Shown piece after piece: positions 34,245-43,266 of a stretch of 64,000 nt of DNA (positions are counted from its first letter, which is position 1; each line of letters begins with the position of its first letter). A program made the translations under genes and the position numbers. Below the pieces are notes generated by a model. That model did no database searches and was not told the origin of the DNA. It saw only the letters and a program-made list of their open reading frames with translations. Source of the DNA: Coriobacteriia bacterium (GTDB lineage Bacteria; Actinomycetota; Coriobacteriia; Anaerosomatales; Anaerosomataceae); the NCBI GenBank assembly GCA_030651765.1, contig JAUSBY010000011.1, positions 248,001 through 312,000 on the forward strand. The letters run 5' to 3'.

Positions 34245-35441
34245 ATGAATCAGAACGAGCGTCTGGGTGCGAGAATCAGGGATGCCCGCGAAGCATTGCA
34301 TCTGAGCCAGGGAGACCTTGCCAATCGCGTGGGCTTCGCTTCCCGACAAATTCTCTCCGAGCTGGAGCGTGGGCAGCGCGAGGTCAAAGCACGCGAGTTG
34401 GTGTCTATCGCTCGAGCATTACGCGTGGACGCGACCACGCTCTTGGCCGAAATAGAGCCCGAGCGATCCACTGTGCTATGGCGAGATCGACCTGCGGCTA
34501 ATGCCGAGGAGTTGCAGACCGACTTCCTGACGTGGTGCGAGCGCTATAGCCACGTCATGGCCGCCACCGGTGCGGCGCACTCGCGAAGGTCTCCTCTTCC
34601 GACAGCCACAGTCGATCCATACACGTTCAGCTATCGCGATGCGGAAGAACTGGCGATAGACGTGGCGAGAATGCTCGGCCTCGGGGCCCGTCCAGCCGGG
34701 TCGCTACAGCGATCGCTTGAGACCCAGTTCGACATCATCATCTGGTATCTCGACCTTGGGGACGACGGTTCGGCCGCCTGTGCGAAGGGCGCCTTCGGCT
34801 CCGCGATGCTCATCAACAGGCGGGAAGCACCGTGGCGACGCAACTTCGACATGGCACATGAGCTGTTCCACCTACTCACCTGGGACTCCATGAACACGGC
34901 GATTGAGTCTGACGCCGGAGTCGCGACCAACGCAGAGCGACTTGCCAATGCGTTTGCGGCCGCTCTTCTCCTGCCAGCCGATGAAGTGAAGGGCGAGCTG
35001 GAGTCGCATGGCGCTTCTGGGTCACTGTCGCAGGCTGATCTGGTCGCCATCGCTCGGGACTTCGATGTTTCAAGCGACGCGCTCCTCTGGCGGCTGCTCA
35101 ATATCGGATGGGGTTTGGTGCCGGACGAGGTTCGGGGGCTCCTGGAAGACGCAGAGTTCCGCATGTTAGACAGGGCATCACAGATCGGGAAGTGGTGGGA
35201 CCCGCCTCCTCTACCGGAGCGATTTGTCCGCCTCGCACACCTGGCCTCGACTCGTGGTCGCCTCTCGCGCTCCAAGCTCGCCGCGTACCTTGATTGCGCC
35301 CTGGTCGACCTGACGGGTTGTCTCGGCCAATACGGTATCGCTGAGGAGTCGGGCGGCAGCGGTATCAAGTTCGCGTTGCCATCGGAGGCAGCATTCGACT
35401 TGGGGGTTTCCGGTGGCAAAGCCGAAGTGCGTCTTGCTTGA
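34245..35441 (+). CDS. XRE-HTH regulator fused to ImmA/IrrE metallopeptidase (COG2856-like)
   Basis: 398 residues from the ATG at 34245 (AAGGGGGAG upstream); an earlier in-frame ATG lies within the operator region. HTH_3 at 1-65 (IRDAREALHLSQGDLANRVGFASRQILSELERG). The zinc-protease motif HELFH is in FDMAHELFHLLTW near residue 205, with a downstream Asn-Ala-Phe-Ala helix. Such proteins cleave or relieve repressors and act as antitoxins. It overlaps the PIN-like gene by 29 bases. Probably a toxin-antitoxin-like or damage-sensing pair. Confidence 0.85.
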   Translation: MNQNERLGARIRDAREALHLSQGDLANRVGFASRQILSELERGQREVKARELVSIARALRVDATTLLAEIEPERSTVLWRDRPAANAEELQTDFLTWCERYSHVMAATGAAHSRRSPLPTATVDPYTFSYRDAEELAIDVARMLGLGARPAGSLQRSLETQFDIIIWYLDLGDDGSAACAKGAFGSAMLINRREAPWRRNFDMAHELFHLLTWDSMNTAIESDAGVATNAERLANAFAAALLLPADEVKGELESHGASGSLSQADLVAIARDFDVSSDALLWRLLNIGWGLVPDEVRGLLEDAEFRMLDRASQIGKWWDPPPLPERFVRLAHLASTRGRLSRSKLAAYLDCALVDLTGCLGQYGIAEESGGSGIKFALPSEAAFDLGVSGGKAEVRLA

Positions 35442-35955
35442 TGCTGGCCCGGTGATCGCCCTTCACCGCGCGGGCGTTTGGGAGCAATTCTGCGACAGGT
35501 ACGAGGTCGTGGTTTCTGAGATCGTCGCCGATGACGAGGCGCTGTGGCATAGCAGGGACGAGGTGACTGGCGACAGAGCTACCATCAGCCTCAGGGATGC
35601 CGAGGCCGAGGGGCTGATAGTGATTGAAGCCGCCACTACCGGGGAGCTTCTGTCACTCACTTCTCGATTCGACGACGTTTTTGCTGGCGGTTTGCATGAT
35701 GGCGAACTAGAAGCACTCGCCTTACTCGCTGAGCGGCAGGACTTCGAGGACACCATCTTCTGCGCGGGCGACGGTGCGGCAATACAGGCAGCAGTGATGG
35801 CGGGGATGGATGAGCGATGTGATTCCCTCGAATCTCTGCTTGATTCCGCGGGTCTATCAAAGACACTAGACTGGCCGTTCACGAAGGCGTTTCACGACCA
35901 GCACCGACGCGAGGGACTAGATAACCGCCTCTCGGGGCTCGGGCTACGCCGCTAG
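35413..35955 (+). CDS. PIN-like nuclease protein, probable toxin partner
   Basis: 180 residues, GTG start inside the end of the ImmA/IrrE gene. The N-terminal strand VLLDAGPVIALHRAG with Asp, HDGELEALALL with Glu, and FCAGDGAAIQAA with Asp match the acidic triad layout of PIN domains. Function by family: magnesium-dependent RNase. Coupling to an HTH-peptidase gene is a known toxin-antitoxin arrangement. The antisense ORF downstream (35944-36129) is not convincing. Confidence 0.72.
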   Translation: MAKPKCVLLDAGPVIALHRAGVWEQFCDRYEVVVSEIVADDEALWHSRDEVTGDRATISLRDAEAEGLIVIEAATTGELLSLTSRFDDVFAGGLHDGELEALALLAERQDFEDTIFCAGDGAAIQAAVMAGMDERCDSLESLLDSAGLSKTLDWPFTKAFHDQHRREGLDNRLSGLGLRR

Positions 35956-36151
35956 CGCTGATGCGATGCTCTTGGTGATGGGTCGTCCCTTGATCATGAC
36001 GCCGTCGATTCGCCAGTTCGCGTTGGACGTCTTGAGTTCGGCCACGTGCGTCGTGGCGCCTGGAGAGAATCCGAGGTCGGCGCGCATCTGACCCGTCGAG
36101 AGTGGACGGGTCGACTCAAGCGGTACCATAGGGCTACTTCATCGAGCAGTC

Positions 36152-36463
36152 GTGGAGGTTGCGTTGCCGTTTGCATTCGGATACGAGGAGCAGGACCTGT
36201 TCGTTGAGGAGGGCACAGATCGAGTGCCCAATGACGGACAGTTCCACTTGCTCCTAGAGGGGCGGGTCATCGAATCGCACCCCACCTCGAAACGAGCGCT
36301 CGCGAGTCTGCAACGAGTACGCTTTGCGCTTATGTCGGGAGGTACTGCTACAGTCGACCCTAGGGCCAGGGCAATGCGAGACGAGATCTCGCAGAGCTTC
36401 CTGAGCGAGTCGTCTCGCGAGAAGCACGCAAAGGTCACGCGCAAGGGCGGCAAAGGGCGCTAG
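36152..36463 (+). CDS. small leading gene of the DUF499/DUF1156 operon
   Basis: 103 residues, GTG start. Mixed alpha/beta beginning (EVALPFAFGYEEQDLFVEEG) and a Lys/Arg-rich tail (KHAKVTRKGGKGR) that could touch nucleic acid. No family recognised. It precedes the ATPase gene by 52 bases on the same strand, so it is probably part of the operon. Confidence 0.6.
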   Translation: MEVALPFAFGYEEQDLFVEEGTDRVPNDGQFHLLLEGRVIESHPTSKRALASLQRVRFALMSGGTATVDPRARAMRDEISQSFLSESSREKHAKVTRKGGKGR

Positions 36464-36515
36464 CGACCGCTGTCTCGCAGCGAGTACGTTGCCAGATCGA
36501 GCATTGGAGACGCGA

Positions 36516-39500
36516 GTGACGCTGAGATCAATCAGAGAGACCTGTGTGCCCCGCGAGGATGTGGTGCGGGGCGGACTACCGGATAACCATTTCGCCGCAC
36601 AGCTGGACAAGGTTGTTCGCGACGCTGGCAACTACCCCGTGTACGGCGACGCAGAGGAGTTCTTCGCCCTCACGTACCCAACTGCCGGCCTGAAGACGCT
36701 GCTGACGAAGACCTTTGGGCGGCTGACCGCGAAGGGTGGCGTCGCTGCTGAGAATGGCGTGCTGAGGTCCGCAACCTCATTCGGTGGTGGCAAGACGCAC
36801 GGACTGACGGCGGTCTACCACCTTGCCAAGGGCGCGCGTCCGTCCAACATCGACGAGTTCCTGGACGCTTCGCTCTTGCCTGAGGGGCCGGTTCAGGTGG
36901 CCGCGCTGGTCGGCGACGAGTTGGATCCGACCGCCGGTCTTCAGACTGGAGGCCATCACTCCTACACGCTGTGGGGCGAGATGGCTGCACAACTGGGCGA
37001 TCACGCTTGGTCAGTCCTGTCCGCGAACGATGCGGATCGGCAGGCCCCGGGCAAGACGACGATAGCCGATGCATTCGGCGGCAAGCCTACGGTGATCATC
37101 ATCGACGAGATTGCACAGCACCTCCGCAGTCTCGCGCACTCAGGGAATGAGGACGTGCGCCGCATGGCGGGCGCCGTTCCCGTGTTCCTGAAGAACCTGT
37201 TCGAAGTCGCGGCCGATCCGACCAATCGGGTTGTTGTGATAATCACTCTCGCATCCGCGACCAATGCCTTTGGCGCTGAGACAACCGAGATCTCCGACCT
37301 GTTCGGGGATGCGGAAGAGGAGACGTCCCGCGCTATCGACGAGACGGCCGAGGTGTTGACTCGTACTGCTCAGGCTTCCTCAGTCATTCGTCCGGCCGAG
37401 GACGCCGAGATTGGCGAGATCCTCAAGCGCCGGCTCTTCAAGACAATCGACTCCGGCGCTGCCAGGGAGGCGGCCTTCGCTTACCAGTCCCTCTATGAGG
37501 GCCTCATCCAGCGAAGCGAAACGCTCGCAGGCGGCCCGGAGCAGCCGGTCTCATACGCAGAGGCCATCGAACGCTCGTATCCGTTCCACCCGGAACTCGT
37601 TCGCGTCCTGGACAAGCGGCTTGGCGACATCCCCCGCTTCCAGCGCGCCAGAGGCGCACTGAAACTCCTGGCCGAAGTGATTGCGGGGATCTATCGCAAG
37701 AAGGCCGCCGTCGAGATCATCAACGTTGCGGACGTTGACTACAGCAACGAGGCGGTACTCAACCACCTCACCGAGAACATCGGGAAGTCGGAATTCGAAG
37801 GTGTGGCTCGCGCCGACATCGCTGGCCCGAACAGTCATGCTGCATCCGTCGATGAGAACGTCTTTGCGGCGACGGAGCCGTATGCGACACGCGTGGGCCG
37901 TACCGTGCTGACGCACTCCTTGGAGTCAAAGACAAACGCCGGAGCAGGTCGCAACGACTGGCTGGTCGGCACTCTGCGCCCTGGCGAAGATCCGGCCGTG
38001 CTTGAAAAGGCGCTGGCGGAACTCGAGAAGGTGGCATGGCATCTCGGCTACGACGGGGCGCGGTGGCGATTCAGCGTCGAGCCGAACGTGAACAAGATCA
38101 TCGAGGAAGAGAAGAAGAACGTCCCGAATACCCGCGTGGCGCAGATGGTGGACGACCTGATAGCGCGCGCATTCCCGAACGATGGCGGCGTGTCGACCAT
38201 CATCTACCCTTCCGGTCCAGCGGACGTCCCCGACACCAACAGCCTCCGCGTCGTGGTCGTGGATTCGGATGTCGTCACTATCGAGTCGGGCGAGGCCGAA
38301 AGGGCGCCTGCGCTCATTCAAACCATGCTCGAGACGAGCGGCTCTGCGGGGACGCCTCGACGCTATCGGAATAGCGCTGTCTATGCCGCGGCAGATGAGA
38401 TTCTCGTGGACGGGCTCAGAGATCGTGCACGGGGCCTCATCGCAGCAGAGCAACTAGCGCAGGATTCCGCTCGACTTGCGGAGTTCTCGCCGGAGATACG
38501 TACGAAGATCGAGGCGCTGGAGAAGCAGGCCAGGCTTGACGCGCGCATAGCAGTCAATCGTGCCTACAAGCACGTCTACTATCCGACCGCAGACAAGGCA
38601 CACGGGAACCTGCGGCACAGGGACCTGCCGGCTCAGGGTCAGGGCGACGCCAAGAAGACCACGACAGCCATAGTTCTCGATCTGCTGAAGGATGAGGGCA
38701 AGGTCAGGACGCAGCCGTTGTCTGCGTCGTACCTGCAGTCAAAGGCATGGCCCGAAACGAAGGCGAGCATTACGACCCAGGAGTTGGCCGATTGGTTCTG
38801 GATCGACCACGGCGTTGACATCATTCGGGAGCCAGGCCTGCTCAAGGAAGCCATCCTCAACGGGATTCGCAACAACGGATGGGTCTACTACGACGGCGCC
38901 TCAGGGAAGGCCTACACGGCCACGAGCATGGGGAACCTGCAGGTCGAGTTTCGCGCGGACGCCGAGTTGATGACGGTGGAGGAGGCGACCGGCCGCGGCT
39001 TGCTCGTGCGAAAGCCCGCCCCCGGCGACGTCCGCAAGGTCTTCTTCCCCGATGTCATGAGCGGCGCGGAACTCCGCACAGCGTTGGAGGCGGAATGCGG
39101 CGGCGAGCCTTCCAAGGCCGACGTGCTGGAGGCGCTCGCGACTGCCGTGCAGTCGGAACAGTACGACGGGCTGGTGGTCACTGATGTTGAGCCGACGGCC
39201 GGCGTGAGGGCGCTAACCCCGAGTGACATCAGGGCGAAGGGCCTCGACAGCCTCAGCGTGATGTCCCGCTCGCACGCGGATGGCGTTGGCGTGGAGGTTC
39301 CGGGCCGAGTGGTCGTTGGCAAGACATTCACTTCGAGTGGGCCGGGTGGCGCGGCAATCCAGCATCTGTTGGACCAGGTTGCGGATCACACCATCACCGC
39401 GATGAAGGCGATGTCGGTCAAAGTGACTGCGGATGCCGTGCGCGGATCTGCAGATGTCGATCTGCTTGCGGCCGCGCTTGGCATGCTGCCGAAGTCCCAA

Positions 39501-39773
39501 GTGAAAGTGGCCTTGGAGTTGACCGCTGAGTTCCCCGGCGTCTCGGGCGGCGCGAGGATTCAGGCGTCTGCAGACAAAGCCGGATTCCAGCAGTTCTTCG
39601 GGAATGCCCAGAGGCTCGTCAAGACGGCGAGCAAGGTCAGCGGTAGCCTCACGCTAGCTTTCGTCTTCTCCGAACCGGTGGACGCCTCCTCGACCGAGAT
39701 AAGCCAGATCAAGAAGGTACTCCGTGATTTGCAGCTCGGACACACCGAGATGACGGCGGAGGTCGGCAAGTGA
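36516..39773 (+). CDS. DUF499-type large ATPase
   Basis: 1085 residues from the GTG at 36516, preferred over TTG 36489 because TTGGAGA sits at ribosome-site distance. Walker A SFGGGKTHG (Lys93, Thr94), Walker B VIIIDEIAQHLR near residues 194-205, and the opening VRGGLPDNHFAAQLDKVV are typical of DUF499 proteins. These are found beside DUF1156 methylases and helicases in defence loci. The C-terminal 450 residues carry further mixed domains without a motif I can name. Likely the NTP-driven core of the system. Its stop overlaps the next gene (GTGA). Confidence 0.85.
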   Translation: MTLRSIRETCVPREDVVRGGLPDNHFAAQLDKVVRDAGNYPVYGDAEEFFALTYPTAGLKTLLTKTFGRLTAKGGVAAENGVLRSATSFGGGKTHGLTAVYHLAKGARPSNIDEFLDASLLPEGPVQVAALVGDELDPTAGLQTGGHHSYTLWGEMAAQLGDHAWSVLSANDADRQAPGKTTIADAFGGKPTVIIIDEIAQHLRSLAHSGNEDVRRMAGAVPVFLKNLFEVAADPTNRVVVIITLASATNAFGAETTEISDLFGDAEEETSRAIDETAEVLTRTAQASSVIRPAEDAEIGEILKRRLFKTIDSGAAREAAFAYQSLYEGLIQRSETLAGGPEQPVSYAEAIERSYPFHPELVRVLDKRLGDIPRFQRARGALKLLAEVIAGIYRKKAAVEIINVADVDYSNEAVLNHLTENIGKSEFEGVARADIAGPNSHAASVDENVFAATEPYATRVGRTVLTHSLESKTNAGAGRNDWLVGTLRPGEDPAVLEKALAELEKVAWHLGYDGARWRFSVEPNVNKIIEEEKKNVPNTRVAQMVDDLIARAFPNDGGVSTIIYPSGPADVPDTNSLRVVVVDSDVVTIESGEAERAPALIQTMLETSGSAGTPRRYRNSAVYAAADEILVDGLRDRARGLIAAEQLAQDSARLAEFSPEIRTKIEALEKQARLDARIAVNRAYKHVYYPTADKAHGNLRHRDLPAQGQGDAKKTTTAIVLDLLKDEGKVRTQPLSASYLQSKAWPETKASITTQELADWFWIDHGVDIIREPGLLKEAILNGIRNNGWVYYDGASGKAYTATSMGNLQVEFRADAELMTVEEATGRGLLVRKPAPGDVRKVFFPDVMSGAELRTALEAECGGEPSKADVLEALATAVQSEQYDGLVVTDVEPTAGVRALTPSDIRAKGLDSLSVMSRSHADGVGVEVPGRVVVGKTFTSSGPGGAAIQHLLDQVADHTITAMKAMSVKVTADAVRGSADVDLLAAALGMLPKSQVKVALELTAEFPGVSGGARIQASADKAGFQQFFGNAQRLVKTASKVSGSLTLAFVFSEPVDASSTEISQIKKVLRDLQLGHTEMTAEVGK

Positions 39774-40267
39774 GCAGCGAACGTGGATCGAAGCGTGAGT
39801 CTCGACCAAACCGAGAGGCGCGCGTGGTTGTCGCCAACTCGCACCACGCGGTGCGCAAGTACCGGCTCACTGTTCACCGCGAGGGCGATGCATTCGGCGT
39901 GCGTCTTGAGGAGACGTTCACTGGCGGCGGTGGCATGCTCACCACGCCGGTTGTGTCCGCCAACCGCGCGCAAACGACGCGAGTGCAGGACGCGATTGTT
40001 CTTGCGGTCAAGACGTCGGGGCACCCCGCCAGCGCGCTGGCCTTCAGTGGTGACACTCCAATCACGCTAGAAGAAGCTCCCGGTGTTCGCCTCGCGCTGA
40101 CATTGTTCGCCACCATGCCGCTGACCAAGAGCGGACGGTTGAGGGCGATGGTTGCTGGTGTGAACGCGATGAGCGTTGAAGAGGCCTACTACTGGTACTC
40201 GAAGTGCGTCGGGGCCGAGGCGAGTCGCGCCCGTAAGGCGCTCCGAATACTTCTGGCAGACGAGTAG
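39770..40267 (+). CDS. small accessory protein between ATPase and methylase
   Basis: 165 residues, overlapping the ATPase gene by 4 bases. A beta-rich start (AVRKYRLTVHREGDAFGVRLEE) and a helical C-terminus ending VEEAYYWYSKCVGAEASRARKALRILLADE. By position it corresponds to the small DUF3780- or DUF7680-type protein reported in similar clusters. I cannot tell which from sequence alone. No catalytic residues seen. Confidence 0.7.
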   Translation: MSSERGSKRESRPNREARVVVANSHHAVRKYRLTVHREGDAFGVRLEETFTGGGGMLTTPVVSANRAQTTRVQDAIVLAVKTSGHPASALAFSGDTPITLEEAPGVRLALTLFATMPLTKSGRLRAMVAGVNAMSVEEAYYWYSKCVGAEASRARKALRILLADE

Positions 40268-40283
40268 AAATGGGAACGGCGAC

Positions 40284-43259
40284 GTGACGATTGACTCAAA
40301 GCCCCGCGTGCTGATCGAGGACTGGCTTCCCGTTGAGGAACTCGGGATCGAGTCGCGTCGCGAAAGGGCCGTCTCCACGACGCTGCCACCGATTTCTCGT
40401 CTTCATGTCTGGTGGGCGCGCCGACCGCTGGCTGCCTCGGCCGCCGTCGTGCTGGCTGGTGTGTTGCCAGCGTGGTCGGCAGAGGTCGAAGCGTGGATGG
40501 GGGACTACCTGAGTACTCTTGACGCGCCTGAGCGTCGCGAGTTGCTGAGTCCGCGCCCCAAGTTGCTTCCACGACGGGACTACCGCGCGCCGTCAGAGGC
40601 GTGGTATCACGACTGGCTACTGCATCTGGCTGGAGTGTGGGGCGACCCTGTCACTGCACGGCGGGCGTACGACGCAGCCGTGCAGTCGGGAGTGAGGATC
40701 CCGAATCCCTACAACTACCTAATGGCGTACAAGAACGGCCCATCACGAACGCACATTCAAGGTCTCCACGCCCTGCTCTCGCACACGTGGGGCGGCTCGC
40801 TTCCTCTGATCCTCGACTCAACCGCCGGGGGCGGAAGCATTCCGTTTGTGTCCGTTCGGTGTGGCTTGCCGACGCGTGCAAACGATCTCAACGGAGTGGC
40901 GGCCGCAGTTCTGGAGGCGGGTGTGCGGGCGCCAGCGGAACTCGGACTGGACCTCATGCCCGTTCTTGAGGAATGGGGCGGGCTGCTGGTGGGCCGGGTA
41001 CGAGACCGGCTGACTCCCTACTTCCCCGCCCAAGAGCGCGAAGAGGTGCTGACCTACATCTGGGCGCACGCCGTCACAGATCCTCGAGTCGGTCGGCTGG
41101 TTCCACTGATGACTGACAAGTGGCTGCGGAAGGACAAGGGCAAAGAGGTCGCAGTTCGAATCGTCGTTGAACGAAACGGTGAGATGCTGCCGGCCCCCGA
41201 GTTCGAAATCGTCACAGGACGCGGAGTCGATGCCGCCGACGCGGCGAGAGGGACGATTGCCAACGGAACGGCTGTGTCGCCGTACGATAGTCTCGTCATC
41301 GACGGTGACTACATCAAGCAGGAGGCCCAAGCCGGCAGGATGAGTCAGGTTCTGTACGCCGTCGCCTGCCGAGACTCCGCAGGAAACCGCTTCTTCAGGG
41401 CGCCCCTACCGGACGACATGCGCGGCCTCGCGCTCGCCGAGGAGGAACTCGCACGACTGTCGGGGAGGTGGGCCGCCGAGGACGTTCTGCCGACGGAAGA
41501 AATACCTACCGGCAACTACGACCGCGGCCACCGCATGTACGGCATCTACACCTGGGCGGATATGTTCACGCCGCGTCAGCGCTTGGTTCATGGAGTGTTT
41601 GTCGAGGAGTATCGACGGATCATCCCGGAGGTCCGCGACTCCGTTCCGGGCACGATGGCCGATGAGGTTCTGCTTCAACTCGGGCTGATGGTGGGCAAGG
41701 GTATCAACTGGAACGCTCGGGCAACCTCCTGGGATGTTTCTCGGCAGAAGATGCGCAGTTTCTTCGACAAGCACAACTTCTCGTTCAAGTGGATGTTCGC
41801 CGAGTTCGAGGGTTCGAAGGCGCTGTATCCGTGGACGATGCATGTGATAGAGAACTACGGACAAATCGCTGAACTCCTCGACAACACGGCGCCTGATCCA
41901 TCAACCGGCCAGCGTCTGTTTCGGCAGGTGATAGTGACTCAGGGCAATGCGGGTGATTTGCCCGACGTCGAGAGCGCAAGCGTGGCGCACGTCTGCATTG
42001 ACCCGCCGTACTATGACAACGTGATGTATGCGGAACTCGCCGACTTCTTCTACGTCTGGGAGAAGCGGACGCTCGGGTGGGTGAGGCCGGACTTCTTCAG
42101 GGGCGACCTCACGGACAAGGAGAACGAGGCGATCGCCAATCCGGCGCGATTCGCGTCGATGGGCCGGAGAAAGAAGGAACTCGCGGATGCGGACTACGAG
42201 TCGAAGATGACGGCCATCTTCGCCGAGGCCCGACGCGTCCTTCGCGACGATGGTGTTCTATCCGTGATGTTCACGCACAAGCGCGCCGAGGCTTGGGATA
42301 CTCTGGGAGCCAGCCTCCTTACCTCTGGCTTCACCATCGAGACCTCATGGCCTGTGAACACGGAGGCCGAGAACTCGCTTCACCAAGCCAACGTCAACTC
42401 GGCGGCCTCGACGATCATGCTGGTCTGTAGGAAACGTGAGGATCACACCGGGAGCCGAAAGGTGTTCCTTGACGACATCGAATCGGAGGTTCGCGCTGCG
42501 TCTCGTGAGGCTGCGCAGAGATTCCAGCAGGCCGGAATTGACGGCGTCGACCTGCTTCTCTCCACTTACGGCCCAAGCCTGTCGGTTATCTCTCAGCACT
42601 GGCCGGTCTACTCGTCGACGCCGGACGAATCGGGTCGCGAACGTGTGCTGCGCCCGGAGGAGGCCCTCTCCATCGCGCGCCAAGAGGTCGTGCATCTGCG
42701 GCGCGCCCGCTTGGTTGGCAGGGCGGCGCACGTCGACGACGTCACAGACTTCGTGATGCTCGCTTGGGATGTCTTCGGCGCGCGCGAGTTCTCCTTCGAT
42801 ACGGCTCGACTGCTCGCACTTGCGGTTGGCGGCTTAGACCTAGAGGAACTCGAACGCGCGAAGGTCCTCGCCAAGAAGTCCGGTACGGTCCGGCTTCTAG
42901 AGCCTCGTGAGCGCGTACGCCGAATCGGTGATGATGCGCCGGGCGTGCACCCGAGCGCCTCTACCTTCGCCTCGATGATTGATGCGGTCCACACGGTTCT
43001 ACACGTTGCAGATGTTGATGGGATGCACGCGGCCAAGGCGCTCATGGATCGCGCTGGCCTGACGGAAGACGAGGGCTTCCTGGCCACCGTCCAGGGGCTT
43101 GTGAACGCGATTCCGCGTGCGAAGCATAAGGGGCAGTGGATCAATCCCGAAGCAGGCCTACTGGATACGCTCGTCACGGCGTATCTGCCGAGCATCGAAG
43201 TCCCGGCTGAGAAGGAAATGCAGGAAGTGGCGCAGGCCAGCCTGTTTGACGTCGAGTAG
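40284..43259 (+). CDS. DUF1156-type DNA methyltransferase
   Basis: 991 residues from the GTG at 40284; the longer frame into the previous gene is not supported. The N-terminal DUF1156 region has a family-typical run near residue 35 to 50 (SRLHVWWARRPLAASAAVVL). The amino-methyltransferase motif DPPYYDN is at residues 573-579. C-terminal to it, VLSVMFTHKRAEAWDTLG matches the end of the Rossmann methylase fold. It should methylate an exocyclic amino group (N6-adenine or N4-cytosine). In such systems this marks host DNA as self. Confidence 0.88.
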   Translation: MTIDSKPRVLIEDWLPVEELGIESRRERAVSTTLPPISRLHVWWARRPLAASAAVVLAGVLPAWSAEVEAWMGDYLSTLDAPERRELLSPRPKLLPRRDYRAPSEAWYHDWLLHLAGVWGDPVTARRAYDAAVQSGVRIPNPYNYLMAYKNGPSRTHIQGLHALLSHTWGGSLPLILDSTAGGGSIPFVSVRCGLPTRANDLNGVAAAVLEAGVRAPAELGLDLMPVLEEWGGLLVGRVRDRLTPYFPAQEREEVLTYIWAHAVTDPRVGRLVPLMTDKWLRKDKGKEVAVRIVVERNGEMLPAPEFEIVTGRGVDAADAARGTIANGTAVSPYDSLVIDGDYIKQEAQAGRMSQVLYAVACRDSAGNRFFRAPLPDDMRGLALAEEELARLSGRWAAEDVLPTEEIPTGNYDRGHRMYGIYTWADMFTPRQRLVHGVFVEEYRRIIPEVRDSVPGTMADEVLLQLGLMVGKGINWNARATSWDVSRQKMRSFFDKHNFSFKWMFAEFEGSKALYPWTMHVIENYGQIAELLDNTAPDPSTGQRLFRQVIVTQGNAGDLPDVESASVAHVCIDPPYYDNVMYAELADFFYVWEKRTLGWVRPDFFRGDLTDKENEAIANPARFASMGRRKKELADADYESKMTAIFAEARRVLRDDGVLSVMFTHKRAEAWDTLGASLLTSGFTIETSWPVNTEAENSLHQANVNSAASTIMLVCRKREDHTGSRKVFLDDIESEVRAASREAAQRFQQAGIDGVDLLLSTYGPSLSVISQHWPVYSSTPDESGRERVLRPEEALSIARQEVVHLRRARLVGRAAHVDDVTDFVMLAWDVFGAREFSFDTARLLALAVGGLDLEELERAKVLAKKSGTVRLLEPRERVRRIGDDAPGVHPSASTFASMIDAVHTVLHVADVDGMHAAKALMDRAGLTEDEGFLATVQGLVNAIPRAKHKGQWINPEAGLLDTLVTAYLPSIEVPAEKEMQEVAQASLFDVE

Positions 43260-43266
43260 GGGGCAA

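Noticed and set aside
35944-36129. 61-residue minus-strand ORF between the PIN-like gene and the cargo operon
   Set aside because: No ribosome site upstream of its ATG and no recognisable domain; may be chance.
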